Assembly (NCBI GenBank): GCA_017503885.1
Contig: JAFVSF010000078.1
Coordinates: 1 to 5,253, forward strand
Direction: 5' to 3'
DNA: 5,253 nucleotides
Origin: Clostridia bacterium
GTDB taxonomy: Bacteria > Bacillota > Clostridia > Christensenellales > Borkfalkiaceae
Positions 1-5,253 of the stretch are shown in pieces. Each line of letters begins with the position of its first letter. The stretch's first letter is position 1. The translations under genes were made by a program, and so were the position numbers. The notes under the pieces were generated by a model. It was not told the DNA's origin. It ran no database searches and worked only from the letters and a program-made list of their open reading frames with translations.

Positions 1-413
1 CCTGCATTCCAATACATACCACCGCCACAAATAGGAATAATCGCAGCAAATAATTCAGGTCTAGACATCGCTAACTGCCACGTAGCATAACCACCCATAC
101 TTGCTCCAACTACATATACCCTTGATTTATCAACGCAATCCCAAGCAATAACATCCTTAAGAAAGGCTTGTAATTGCTCAAAAATGCTAAACCAAGAATC
201 CTCATAGCACTGTGGAGCAACGGATATAGCATCCTTTAACCAAGTTTCCGTTTTACTAAAAAACGGATGATTATAGTTTACGTCCGTATCTCTTCCCCGT
301 CCACCTGCGCCATGCAAATAAATCACCAAAGGGTATTTCTCTGTGTTTGAAAACTTAGAAGGCAAACGCAATACGTAATAAAGTTCCTCAAAAACACGCC
401 TTTCCATATTCAT
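1..413 (-). CDS. alpha/beta-hydrolase esterase (predicted peptidase/feruloyl-esterase type), 3' part missing
   Basis: I translated this from the minus strand; it runs off the window edge after 137 residues. Seen: an oxyanion-strand motif YPLVIYLHGAGGRGRD (27-42), then VYVVGASMGGYATWQLA (99-115), in which GASMG is the nucleophile elbow with Ser105, followed by RPELFAAIIPICGGG (118-132). This pattern is typical of prolyl-oligopeptidase-like serine esterases of the PHB-depolymerase, feruloyl- and acetyl-esterase group. The catalytic Asp and His should lie beyond position 1. There is no signal peptide, so the enzyme is probably cytoplasmic. The ATG at 413 is one base after the TAA of the preceding SGNH gene. 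A second in-frame ATG lies at 407, and neither has a clear Shine-Dalgarno site, so translational coupling to the upstream gene is likely. The inferred role is hydrolysis of an ester on an imported glycan. The fold is confident, the substrate unknown. Confidence 0.88.
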   Translation of the reverse strand, partial: MNMERRVFEELYYVLRLPSKFSNTEKYPLVIYLHGAGGRGRDTDVNYNHPFFSKTETWLKDAISVAPQCYEDSWFSIFEQLQAFLKDVIAWDCVDKSRVYVVGASMGGYATWQLAMSRPELFAAIIPICGGGMYWNA

Positions 414-414
414 C

Positions 415-1041
415 TTAAATACTTTTACAAAACGTTTTTAACCACTCCTTTGCTATCAGTTTTCCACCAGCAACGTCGGGATGGACACCATCATACAAAT
501 AATGTTCTGCACCGTGTTTTTTAGCCACTTCATCAAATTTTTCTTGCAAAGCGACAAAAGGAATACCATATTCTTTTGCAAGTTTCTTGACAACTGCCGC
601 ATACTTCTTTACTTCACAAAATTCCTCGTATTTTTCTTCCGTTGCAGAGCCTTTCAAAACAAACGGTTCGCAAAGAATAAATTTTACGTTAGGAAGATGC
701 TCTTTAGTGTCTTCAATAAGCATACGATATACTTTTTCGAAGCGATTGATTTCTACGCCGTTCCCACCGTAAATTTCATGCCACACGTCGTTTATACCGA
801 TAAGAATACTAACGACGTCTGGTTGATGATTCCAAACGTCTGCTTTTATTCGAGCATATAAATCCACAACTCTATTTCCACTAATACCACGATTGATAAT
901 TTCATACTTTTCGGGATTTTCATATTTAAGCGTACTCGCCACGCTATTTACAAAACCAACCCCGTAGCCAAAGGCTTGTCCATAAATATCACGATTTCTC
1001 CCCATATCAGTAATAGAATCGCCAAAAAACAATATTTTCAT
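415..1041 (-). CDS. SGNH/GDSL hydrolase, Axe2-like acetylxylan esterase type
   Basis: This 208-residue protein is a complete single-domain SGNH hydrolase. Block I is FFGDSIT (5-11) with nucleophile Ser9. Block II is NRGISGNRV (50-58) with oxyanion Gly52. Block III is IGINDVW (81-87) with Asn84. Block V is DGVHP (184-188) with Asp184 and His187. The combination GDSITD, RGISGN and IGINDVW closely recalls from memory the intracellular acetylxylan esterase Axe2 of Geobacillus, which removes acetyl groups from xylo-oligosaccharides. That likeness was not checked by alignment. Length is normal for the family, and there is no signal peptide, so a cytoplasmic location is expected. A good Shine-Dalgarno GGAG (plus-strand 1049-1052) stands 7 bases before the ATG. 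It lies 37 bases after the GH-A glycosidase gene and 1 base before the alpha/beta-hydrolase gene. Family assignment is firm; acetyl specificity is inferred. Confidence 0.95.
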   Translation of the reverse strand: MKILFFGDSITDMGRNRDIYGQAFGYGVGFVNSVASTLKYENPEKYEIINRGISGNRVVDLYARIKADVWNHQPDVVSILIGINDVWHEIYGGNGVEINRFEKVYRMLIEDTKEHLPNVKFILCEPFVLKGSATEEKYEEFCEVKKYAAVVKKLAKEYGIPFVALQEKFDEVAKKHGAEHYLYDGVHPDVAGGKLIAKEWLKTFCKSI

Positions 1042-1048
1042 TTTATTT

Positions 1049-1052
1049 CTCC
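1049..1052 (-). promoter_or_regulatory. ribosome binding site of the Axe2-like esterase
   Basis: GGAG on the minus strand, 7 bases upstream of the ATG at 1041. It supports that start and shows the gene is independently initiated despite sitting inside an operon. Confidence 0.7.
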
Positions 1053-1078
1053 ATTAAATATTCCCTAGCAAATTACTG

Positions 1079-2242
1079 TTATTTCTTTGAAAATTTATAT
1101 AACCGAGAAACGTCATAGTCTTCTCCGTTAAAATATTTTGCAAGTGTAATTGCTACTGGCTTAGGCTCTCCCAAACGTTCTTTATCAAAGACGTTATACG
1201 TCAAGCCAAAATTATCCTCGCCCTCTGTTTCTAAACGGTCTGCCAACGTGCAAAGCCTAAACAAGAAAATCTTTTTTACAAATGGGAGTTCTTTTTCTAC
1301 AACTTCAAACGCCTTTAAAAATCTCTCGCCTATCAACTGCTTTTCGGTATCTTTTGCAAAATCAGACCAACCAAATTCCGTATACCATACGGGCATATCG
1401 CCTACGCCAAACGACTGCATAACACCGTGTAATCGCTTTTGTCCGTGCAACCACCCTTCGTCAATTTCACCCGTCTTTAAAGAATAAGGGTGAAAATTCA
1501 TAATTTCAAAGAAATCTTTTTGCTTACTTGACTTTTCTTTACAAATCGAAGGATATCGCCCAGACTGAATTTCGCTAAACACTTTAGTTAAATACAGTGG
1601 TGCATCATCCGTATTCCAAAAACCAGGGAAAAGAATTTTTGTTTTTTCATTATACTTCTTTACACCTGCAGTTGTCAAGTAAACTAAATCTAAAACAATT
1701 TTTACAATTTCATCTTGCGTATATATGTATGGTGCGTTTTCCTCTTTTGTTTTACCACAGACAAATCCTTCACGATGCAAAAAGTCTCCACTTACACCAT
1801 CGGGCTCGTTTGTAGGCTCAAAATAACAAATATCAGGAAACTGCTCGGCAATTAGTTCATAAAGTTTTCTCTGTACATTTAAAAAACGAACGTATTTCTC
1901 CGTTTCCTTTACTGGATCGGGTACTGCCCATCCGTCCTCACAATTAAAGTCTTCGGGGTGTAAAAATGACCAAGAAAGCAAACAGAAATCTTTAACGCCC
2001 TTTGCTTTTAACGCATCTAAATATGCACGCAATTTTTTTGCACGCTCTTCAATAATAGTTACGTTATCATTGCTGTCGCAACGAGCAAACTCGTGAAAAC
2101 GAAGCCAAACACGCATTGCAGTTGCTTTAAATTCCCCTGCAAAATGAGATATAATCTCGTTTGTCAAACCTCTGTCAAGATGATCGTTCACCTCGCAGGA
2201 CGTTTCACACAAGCCTATTTCAAAACTCTTACTTTTTGTCAT
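1079..2242 (-). CDS. clan GH-A retaining glycoside hydrolase (GH39/GH5-like), cytoplasmic
   Basis: This 387-residue protein shows the catalytic plan of a clan GH-A (beta/alpha)8 barrel. FEPTNEPDG (141-149) carries the Asn145-Glu146 pair expected after strand 4, with Glu146 the likely acid/base. NFHPYS (249-254) matches the His/Tyr position near strand 6. VWYTEFGWS (285-293) gives the likely nucleophile Glu289 on strand 7. These features predict a retaining beta-glycosidase. I cannot place it securely in one CAZy family; GH39, GH5 and a GH39-like unclassified group are all possible. There is no signal peptide or carbohydrate-binding module, so it probably cleaves imported oligosaccharides in the cytoplasm. 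The start is ATG with GGAAAAG (plus-strand 2245-2251) as Shine-Dalgarno. It follows the small SGNH gene by 56 bases, the widest gap here, and precedes the Axe2-like esterase by 37. Clan is confident; substrate is unknown. Confidence 0.88.
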   Translation of the reverse strand: MTKSKSFEIGLCETSCEVNDHLDRGLTNEIISHFAGEFKATAMRVWLRFHEFARCDSNDNVTIIEERAKKLRAYLDALKAKGVKDFCLLSWSFLHPEDFNCEDGWAVPDPVKETEKYVRFLNVQRKLYELIAEQFPDICYFEPTNEPDGVSGDFLHREGFVCGKTKEENAPYIYTQDEIVKIVLDLVYLTTAGVKKYNEKTKILFPGFWNTDDAPLYLTKVFSEIQSGRYPSICKEKSSKQKDFFEIMNFHPYSLKTGEIDEGWLHGQKRLHGVMQSFGVGDMPVWYTEFGWSDFAKDTEKQLIGERFLKAFEVVEKELPFVKKIFLFRLCTLADRLETEGEDNFGLTYNVFDKERLGEPKPVAITLAKYFNGEDYDVSRLYKFSKK

Positions 2243-2298
2243 TTCTTTTCCAATTACCTTGTATACTTTTGCAATATGGATAAATTTGTATTTTTATA

Positions 2299-2847
2299 CT
2301 ACCCTTTAATTGCTTTCACTACTTGTTCTGCACAAACCACAATTCCTTCTTCTGACAAATGAATTTGATCTGCACCGATATATTTATAAAGATCTTGCAT
2401 AACCGTCGTATGCAAGTCGTTAATTTCTATCCCAATTTCTTGCAGTTTAGGAACAATCAAATCGTTATAACGCTTGATAATTTTGTTGTCGTTATACGGA
2501 AACTCATAATGCACGGGCGTTGTCGTAGCAAAGATAACTCGCTTGCCTAGTTTTTTCAATTCCTTTGCAACACGAAGCATATTTACAACGTATTCCTCTT
2601 CGCTCGTAAACGGCTCTCCATCGTCAAAAAGAGCCGTAGGAATATCCCAAAGCCCATTATTCCAGTGAATAACGTCACTCCCTTCAATTTGTGTTTTAAA
2701 ATCAAATAACATACGCAAAGTATATTTAACGAAACGACAGTTGTCTTCGGGTTGAAAAACCTCGTATTCTTCGCCTAGCATTTCAGCCACTTTCTGTCCG
2801 TACCCAATTTGTCTAATAGAATCGCCTAATAAAGTTACTTTCTTCAT
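2299..2847 (-). CDS. small SGNH/GDSL-type hydrolase with divergent block III
   Basis: This 182-residue protein begins directly with block I, LLGDSIRQIGYG (6-17), with probable nucleophile Ser10. Block V is DQIHLSEEG (160-168) with Asp160 and His163. Between them the usual GxND block is replaced by HWNNGLWDI (61-69), in which Asn63 or Asn64 may provide the oxyanion contact. PEDNCRF (33-39) takes the place of the usual block II region. This layout matches a branch of bacterial SGNH hydrolases that I recall mostly as uncharacterised proteins. The visible Ser, Asp and His support an active esterase; the acyl group and carrier are unknown. There is no signal peptide. AGGA (plus-strand 2857-2860) lies 9 bases before the ATG and partly over the end of the upstream gene, whose stop is 14 bases away. 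The sequence is clearly different from the other two SGNH proteins here, so it is not a recent duplicate. Confidence 0.88.
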   Translation of the reverse strand: MKKVTLLGDSIRQIGYGQKVAEMLGEEYEVFQPEDNCRFVKYTLRMLFDFKTQIEGSDVIHWNNGLWDIPTALFDDGEPFTSEEEYVVNMLRVAKELKKLGKRVIFATTTPVHYEFPYNDNKIIKRYNDLIVPKLQEIGIEINDLHTTVMQDLYKYIGADQIHLSEEGIVVCAEQVVKAIKG

Positions 2848-2861
2848 ATTTTTTCGTCCTT

Positions 2862-3518
2862 TTATAAAAATTCTTCGCCTAATAACGTTTTTAGCAGTGT
2901 TTGTGCATACACTCTTACCCCAAAGTCGTTTGGATGGTTTATGCTGTTTGCAAGCAAATCTCTAGTAGGTTTCCCCTGTGCTTCCAACCACAAGAAAACA
3001 GTTGATATTTTTGCAACACCTACTCGTTCATATTCAGTAGCAACGTCAAGTAATACTTGCTCAAATAAGGCGTGATTAGTTCTCCAACCGAGTGCCTGAT
3101 TGTTCGGTAACAACGTAGAATAAAGCAGAACGTTTCCGTTAGGATTTACCTGTAAATATCCGTCAATTAAGATTTTAATTCTTTGCCTATACTGTGCAAT
3201 CTCCGTCAATATATCGTTCGCACCGAATCCGATACAAAACAAGTCCGTAGACGAAAGCATTTCGCCACATTTTTTATCGAAATTATCTACTGCTTCTATC
3301 GTACTCCAACCACCGACTGCTTGATTTGAAACCGTAATTTCTGCAGAATATTTCTTTTCAAGATAAAGTTTTAAGAGAGTGTTCCAATCAGGTAAATACG
3401 GGCTAACGTTGCCACCATATTGAGTTCCCGTTGCATTACACCCAACCGTAATAGAGTCTCCGTATAACAAAAGGTTCGCACGCCTAGTATCTTTTAAAGT
3501 TTCAACAAACGCTTGCAA
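2862..3518 (-). CDS. C-terminal SGNH domain fragment of the frameshifted esterase
   Basis: This frame contains the whole catalytic domain, including GDSIT, NQAVGGWS, GANDI and NHPNDFG. It is open upstream to about 3668 without ATG or GTG, and the only usable start is TTG at 3518. AGGGGA lies about 8 bases before that TTG, so internal initiation is conceivable and would give 218 residues with a complete SGNH core. However, the 44 codons upstream of the TTG read as family-like sequence, for example YISVSYQVDKAL and the linker before LLLYGDSIT. That argues that the natural protein starts at 3981 and that the TTG is only a gene-finder start. Confidence 0.6.
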   Translation of the reverse strand: MQAFVETLKDTRRANLLLYGDSITVGCNATGTQYGGNVSPYLPDWNTLLKLYLEKKYSAEITVSNQAVGGWSTIEAVDNFDKKCGEMLSSTDLFCIGFGANDILTEIAQYRQRIKILIDGYLQVNPNGNVLLYSTLLPNNQALGWRTNHALFEQVLLDVATEYERVGVAKISTVFLWLEAQGKPTRDLLANSINHPNDFGVRVYAQTLLKTLLGEEFL

Positions 3519-3524
3519 GCGTTT
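3507..3524. repeat. perfect 18-base palindrome
   Basis: AAACGCTTGCAAGCGTTT reads the same on both strands with no mismatch. It lies inside the frameshifted SGNH gene and covers the TTG at 3518. In protein it encodes part of KRLQAF, so it may be partly codon chance. As RNA it could fold into a 7-bp stem with a UGCA loop. As DNA it resembles a dimeric repressor operator; the left half AAACGCTT fits the AANCGNTT core seen in LacI-family operators. A function is not shown. Confidence 0.55.
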
Positions 3525-3630
3525 ATCCCCTACAATTAAATCTTCACAAAGTGCTTTATCTACTTGATAAGAAACGCTTATGTATTTATCAAAGCCGTCT
3601 ACCCCTTCACTAAAATAAATATATCTTTGT

Positions 3631-3981
3631 TCAGCAAAAGAAAACTCTATTTTTTTCAGGGTTTGCCTTCAAAATAATTTGAGCATTTGGCTCTTTTCTA
3701 AAGTATTCTTCAACTTCGAAAAACGGCAAGTTTCCACTTGCGAGACGCTTGATTTTATCCCCTTCAAGCGTATAGTCGATTCCCTCCTCGTATAGAACGT
3801 CTAGGAAAATATTCTTCACAATTACCGTGCCTTTTATTGGGGTAGATAGTAAACGTACAAGACCTTCTTCGCCTATGACAATCCCCGTTTCATTTATAAT
3901 TTCTCCACAATTCCATACAGGAGTGAGCAATCGCTCTATTTGAGCCTCGTCAAATTTTTCTATCTTTTTAAGAGTTCTCAT
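3631..3981 (-). CDS. N-terminal domain fragment of the frameshifted SGNH esterase
   Basis: As it stands this frame encodes 116 residues. Residues 1-110 form the beta-sandwich-like accessory domain found before the SGNH domain in CE2-like esterases; the NET motif (30-32) and YEEGIDY (64-70) are the recognisable marks. The last six residues, NRVFFC, come after the A run and are out-of-frame sequence, so the stop at 3631 is probably not the natural end. The start ATG has a good Shine-Dalgarno site and overlaps the end of the GH37-like gene. It has no catalytic residues of its own and would not be an enzyme if made alone. Confidence 0.6.
   Translation of the reverse strand: MRTLKKIEKFDEAQIERLLTPVWNCGEIINETGIVIGEEGLVRLLSTPIKGTVIVKNIFLDVLYEEGIDYTLEGDKIKRLASGNLPFFEVEEYFRKEPNAQIILKANPEKNRVFFC
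3650..3656 (-). other. A7 homopolymer at the frameshift point
   Basis: The coding strand reads CCTG, seven A, then TAGAG. The upstream frame reads CCT GAA AAA AAT AGA and stops six codons later. With six A it reads CCT GAA AAA ATA GAG TTT and continues through the SGNH domain to TAA at 2862. The change needed is -1 base (or +2). A run of this length is prone to replication slippage, RNA polymerase slippage and base-calling error. Confidence 0.8.
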
Positions 3982-5197
3982 CTTTCAGCCTCTTTAATTC
4001 TTCGTCAAAATAAACGTAAACACCTGCCGTCCACCCCATCATTTCTGGAGTGTCATATTCAGCCGATTGTCCTATCTCGCCGGTAACTGCGTCATATTTT
4101 TCCCAAAGCCGTCCCGTCTTAATAAAATTGTTATCTACGGCACGGTTGTATTTTTCGGCAATTCTTTTTGCATCATCATAAAGCCCCAATCTTTTCAACG
4201 CTTTATATATAATGCACGTTGCCGCAGGCCACATACAAGGATAATCCCATTGATAATATACATCCTCACCACGATAAGGAGTTGGCGTTACGCCGTTTTC
4301 GTATTCCAAAATAGACAGTACCTTTTTCAAGCCTTTAACGTCGGCAGAAATGCCATAGGCGTAAGGGTAAATAGATATGGCACTGACAATTTCTGAAAAT
4401 TTGTCGTCCACAAAATTATAATCGAGATAAATTCCTTGCTCTTTATCGTACAAATAACGCTCTATAAGCCCTTTTCTTCGCTCTGCGTTAGAGAGGAAAG
4501 GCTCTGGACTTTCTCCAATAATTTCGAGCATTTTAATAGCCTTGCACTCCATTTCATACAAGAAACAGTTTAAGTCAAGATGTAGGAAACTGCTTGCGTC
4601 GATTTTACTGCGTTTAGTCCTAAAACGCATATTAAAATCAAGACCACTTTCGGCAATCGCCATAATATCTTGCGCTATAGCAAGCTGACCTTCTCTTGTA
4701 TCTGCCTTTTCCAAAACTCTGTCCGACAAACCCTCGTAGTTTAACATTTTTAACTTGTCGTCGGCATTAGTAGAAAAGTTGTTTAAACCAAATTTCGCCT
4801 TGCGTTGCGTCTGCCAAAACTCGTACTCTTTAAAGATATACGGCATATATTTTTTGATAATTGACACATCTCCTTTATGTACGTAGTAATCATATACAGC
4901 ACTGCAAAAAAGTGGTGGTTGCGAACGGTCTGCAAGCGTGTTAGCATTTGGCATATACCCAAGCGTATCGATAAAATACGCCATATTGTCAAGGTTGTTT
5001 TCCACTTGTTCATCGTGTCCGTCTATCATCAAACCCAAGTTGATAAAATAAACGTCCCAATAATACAAATCTATATACATACCACCGATAGACGGCGAAA
5101 CGTAATATTTAGGAACAACGAAATTTCCACGCATTTCTTTCGGAGCGTGAAAGGTTTTAGCCCAGTTATTCGCTATATATTCTCTTACTTCTTTCAT
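3968..5197 (-). CDS. GH37-like (trehalase-family) glycosidase, short cytoplasmic form
   Basis: Read from the ATG at 5197, the protein has 409 residues. It carries GH37 signatures in order: GGMYIDLYYWDVYF (38-51) for the PGGRFxExYxWDxYF motif; RSQPP (91-95); AESGLDF (182-188) with Asp187, the expected general acid; QWDYPCMWPA (316-325) for QWDxPxGWAP; EKYD (366-369); and AEYDTPEMMGWTAGV (379-393) with Glu380, the expected base. GH37 enzymes are inverting (alpha/alpha)6 alpha-glucosidases, typically splitting trehalose. This one lacks roughly the first hundred residues of classical trehalases and has Leu for Trp in the ESGWDF motif, so its substrate may differ. There is no signal peptide. ATG 5197 is preferred over the in-frame GTG at 5206 because it overlaps the upstream TGA as ATGA and has GGGG 8 bases before it. 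Its last 14 bases overlap the next gene. Family is firm; trehalase activity is uncertain. Confidence 0.88.
   Translation of the reverse strand: MKEVREYIANNWAKTFHAPKEMRGNFVVPKYYVSPSIGGMYIDLYYWDVYFINLGLMIDGHDEQVENNLDNMAYFIDTLGYMPNANTLADRSQPPLFCSAVYDYYVHKGDVSIIKKYMPYIFKEYEFWQTQRKAKFGLNNFSTNADDKLKMLNYEGLSDRVLEKADTREGQLAIAQDIMAIAESGLDFNMRFRTKRSKIDASSFLHLDLNCFLYEMECKAIKMLEIIGESPEPFLSNAERRKGLIERYLYDKEQGIYLDYNFVDDKFSEIVSAISIYPYAYGISADVKGLKKVLSILEYENGVTPTPYRGEDVYYQWDYPCMWPAATCIIYKALKRLGLYDDAKRIAEKYNRAVDNNFIKTGRLWEKYDAVTGEIGQSAEYDTPEMMGWTAGVYVYFDEELKRLKDENS
3989..3994 (-). promoter_or_regulatory. ribosome binding site of the two-domain SGNH gene
   Basis: AAGAGG on the minus strand, 7 bases before the ATG at 3981 and inside the 3' end of the GH37-like gene. 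It fixes the true start of the two-domain esterase and argues that the N-terminal part is translated. Confidence 0.65.
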
Positions 5198-5253
5198 TCC
5201 AAGCACCCCATAATATCCGTTTCAAAATTTTCGCCCGTTTCCGCGCCTGCTCC
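5194..5253 (-). CDS. 3' end of an unidentified upstream gene
   Basis: From the window edge the minus strand is open in one frame for 19 codons, ending in ETDIMGCLE and then TGA at 5194-5196. The TGA shares ATGA with the ATG of the GH37-like gene, the classic arrangement for translational coupling in an operon. That is the main reason for treating this as a real gene end. It is too short to identify; nothing catalytic can be seen. From context it may be another glycan-degradation gene, but this is a guess. Confidence 0.5.
   Translation of the reverse strand, partial: GAGAETGENFETDIMGCLE

Larger units (their letters stand above)
2862..3981 (-). pseudogene. two-domain CE2-like SGNH carbohydrate esterase, interrupted by a frameshift
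   Basis: Two overlapping frames together make one protein. The first frame (start ATG 3981) gives an N-terminal beta-rich domain with PVWNCGEIINET (21-32) and YEEGIDY (64-70). It stops at 3631, soon after a run of seven A in the coding strand (3650-3656). Removing one A joins Lys110 to IEFSFAEQ in the second frame and yields a 372-residue protein, about the usual length as I recall it. The C-terminal SGNH domain has LYGDSIT (Ser176), NQAVGGWS (219-226), GFGANDI (Asn255) and NHPNDFG (His349). There is no Asp three residues before the His, as in CE2 enzymes that use a Ser-His dyad. The start has AAGAGG (3989-3994) 7 bases upstream and overlaps the GH37-like gene by 14 bases. The break could be a real mutation, a phase-variable or slippage site, or a homopolymer sequencing error. 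The rest of the gene is intact, which favours recent loss or error. Confidence 0.85.

Noticed and set aside
481..861. Plus-strand open frame of 126 codons opposite the Axe2-like esterase
   Set aside because: It lies wholly antisense to a gene with clear catalytic motifs, is rich in Phe, Cys and Lys as expected of a shadow frame, and shows no domain.
2243..2298. Possible internal promoter or weak hairpin in the widest intergenic gap
   Set aside because: TTGCAA and TATACA are present but only three bases apart, and nothing suitable lies 17 bases upstream of TATACA. The GTAT/ATAC stem is four base pairs with no T tract fitting a terminator.
2093..2362. Plus-strand open frame of 89 codons spanning the GH-A/SGNH gap
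   Set aside because: It covers the start of one real gene and the end of another on the opposite strand, and its protein resembles nothing. Treated as chance.
4067..4396. Plus-strand open frame of 109 codons, and the minus-strand frame at 4783-5013, both within the GH37-like gene
   Set aside because: Both overlap conserved GH37 motifs in the real frame and have no features of their own.
5198..5206. GTG start at 5206 for the GH37-like gene, adding three residues
   Set aside because: ATG at 5197 is a stronger start codon, forms the ATGA overlap with the preceding stop, and has GGGG at proper spacing, which the GTG would consume.
1..5253. Apparent excess of the tetramer ACGT (about 32 counted by eye)
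   Set aside because: Many copies span codon joins such as GAC-GTT and AAC-GTA, spacing is irregular, and the excess is under twofold. Codon habit explains it better than a site array.

Overview
This window is AT-rich bacterial DNA in which every convincing gene lies on the minus strand, so transcription runs from position 5253 down to position 1. Tight spacing, purine-rich Shine-Dalgarno sites, AT-rich codon use and the protein types fit a low-GC Firmicute, probably a gut- or rumen-type Clostridia relative. The taxon is an inference from style and was not searched.

Layout in transcription order: (1) the last 19 codons of an unidentified gene (5194-5253), whose TGA overlaps the next start as ATGA; (2) a GH37-like (trehalase-family) glycosidase (3968-5197); (3) a two-domain CE2-like SGNH esterase (2862-3981), split by a one-base frameshift in a run of seven A; (4) a small SGNH hydrolase with a divergent block III (2299-2847); (5) a clan GH-A retaining glycosidase (1079-2242); (6) an Axe2-like SGNH esterase (415-1041); (7) the N-terminal 137 residues of an alpha/beta-hydrolase esterase (1-413), cut by the window edge. 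Gaps are -14, +14, +56, +37 and +1 bases, with an ATGA overlap at the top, so this looks like one operon. No convincing internal promoter or terminator was seen. There is no gene-free stretch over about 60 bases once the frameshifted gene is read as one unit.

Together the genes read as a catabolic island for an acylated glycan: four esterases from two folds (three different SGNH lineages plus one alpha/beta hydrolase) and two glycosidases from different clans. None of the visible N-termini has a signal peptide, so the enzymes probably act in the cytoplasm on imported, still-esterified oligosaccharides. No transporter, regulator or substrate-binding protein is visible; they would lie outside. 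The substrate cannot be read from the sequence. Acetylated plant hemicellulose is the simplest guess because gene 6 resembles acetylxylan esterase Axe2.

The points most worth a second look are the frameshift in the CE2-like esterase, the number of non-redundant esterases in one operon, the shortened GH37-like enzyme in a deacylation setting, and a perfect 18-base palindrome inside the frameshifted gene.
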